Assembly (NCBI RefSeq): GCF_008831285.2 | Contig: NC_045144.1 | Coordinates: 12,449,858-12,513,857, forward strand | Source: Nymphaea colorata | Taxonomy: Eukaryota; Streptophyta; Magnoliopsida; Nymphaeales; Nymphaeaceae | DNA: 64,000 nucleotides | Direction of reading: 5' to 3' | Part shown: positions 63,842 to 64,000 of the stretch, piece after piece | Layout: the number at the start of each line of letters is the position of its first letter | Position numbering within the stretch: position 1 is the stretch's first letter | The notes under the pieces: generated by a model | The model's database searches: none | What the model was told of the DNA's origin: nothing | Seen by the model: only the letters and a program-made list of their open reading frames with translations | Made by a program: the position numbers and the translations under genes

Positions 63842-64000
63842 TAGGGGTGAAGAACGAGCCGAGTAAGTCAAACTCGGCTCGTTAAAGCTTGGCTCGAACT
63901 CGAGTTCGAGCCAGCTTTTTTACTCGATGAGTCGAGCTCAAGTTGATGGTTCAGCTCGTTTATTTATCAAGTTGAGCTCGAGTTCATTTAACGAAGCTCG
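63842..64000. mobile_element. CTCGAG-rich MITE, left part, cut by the window end
   Basis: Starts TAGGGGTGAAGAACGAGCCGAG and is dense in GGCTCG, CGAGTTCGAG and GAGCTCGAG words. The composition resembles the element at 53160-53545. The right end lies outside the window. Confidence 0.5.

Overview
The window is nuclear DNA from a flowering plant. The evidence is spliced genes with GT-AG introns, a DREB2-type AP2/ERF domain, plant Ty1/copia and LINE elements, PIF/Harbinger and hAT transposons, and an integrated plant pararetrovirus. The species cannot be told from the sequence. The base composition is A+T-rich with many microsatellites, and most of the window is transposon-derived.

Layout. 0.8-2.2 kb: decayed PIF/Harbinger transposase (-). 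2.4-17.1 kb: a four-exon LYR-motif gene (+) whose second intron is 14.2 kb and holds a small TIR element, a 1.1-kb hAT-type element with an 8-bp target duplication, a full-length Ty1/copia element (7745-13000, antisense, LTRs about 97.5% identical, 5-bp TSD), a MITE, a long (TA)n tract and a 110-bp tandem repeat. 17-32 kb: mostly old debris, with a decayed LINE (+, about 21.0-23.8 kb) and a decayed hAT transposase (+, about 29.6-31.5 kb). 32.2-41.85 kb: a second, longer LINE (-), split in ORF1 by a 3.5-kb copia element (37099-40640) that has lost its reverse transcriptase. 42-50 kb: no recognisable gene, only degenerate repeats. 50.2-52.6 kb: a spliced MsrA-like gene (+) with Ser in place of the catalytic Cys; a 1.1-kb transposon lies in its 3' part. 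53.97-54.32 kb: a DREB2-like AP2/ERF gene (-), broken by two compensating frameshifts, with a TATA box upstream and two sets of tandem repeats beyond it. 54.9-62.8 kb: a nearly full-length endogenous caulimovirid (-): tRNA-Met primer site, small ORF, coat protein, movement protein, protease(s), RT, RNase H, and a terminal 330-aa ORF that is still open. 63.3-64 kb: a 316-bp hAT-type MITE and the start of another CTCGAG-rich repeat.

How it fits together. Three host genes or former genes are visible: LYR, MsrA-like and AP2/ERF. Everything else is mobile or viral. The nesting gives a relative chronology: LINE-2 is older than copia-2 (LTRs about 93% identical), and copia-2 is probably older than copia-1 (about 97.5%), though they are different families. 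The most unusual material is the pararetrovirus, with two retropepsin-like motifs, an intact terminal ORF with its own TATA box and a leader mini-ORF ending at a splice-donor consensus; and the MsrA-like gene, with its Cys replacement and an insertion whose flanks still read in one frame. All calls come from reading the sequence; no database search was run.
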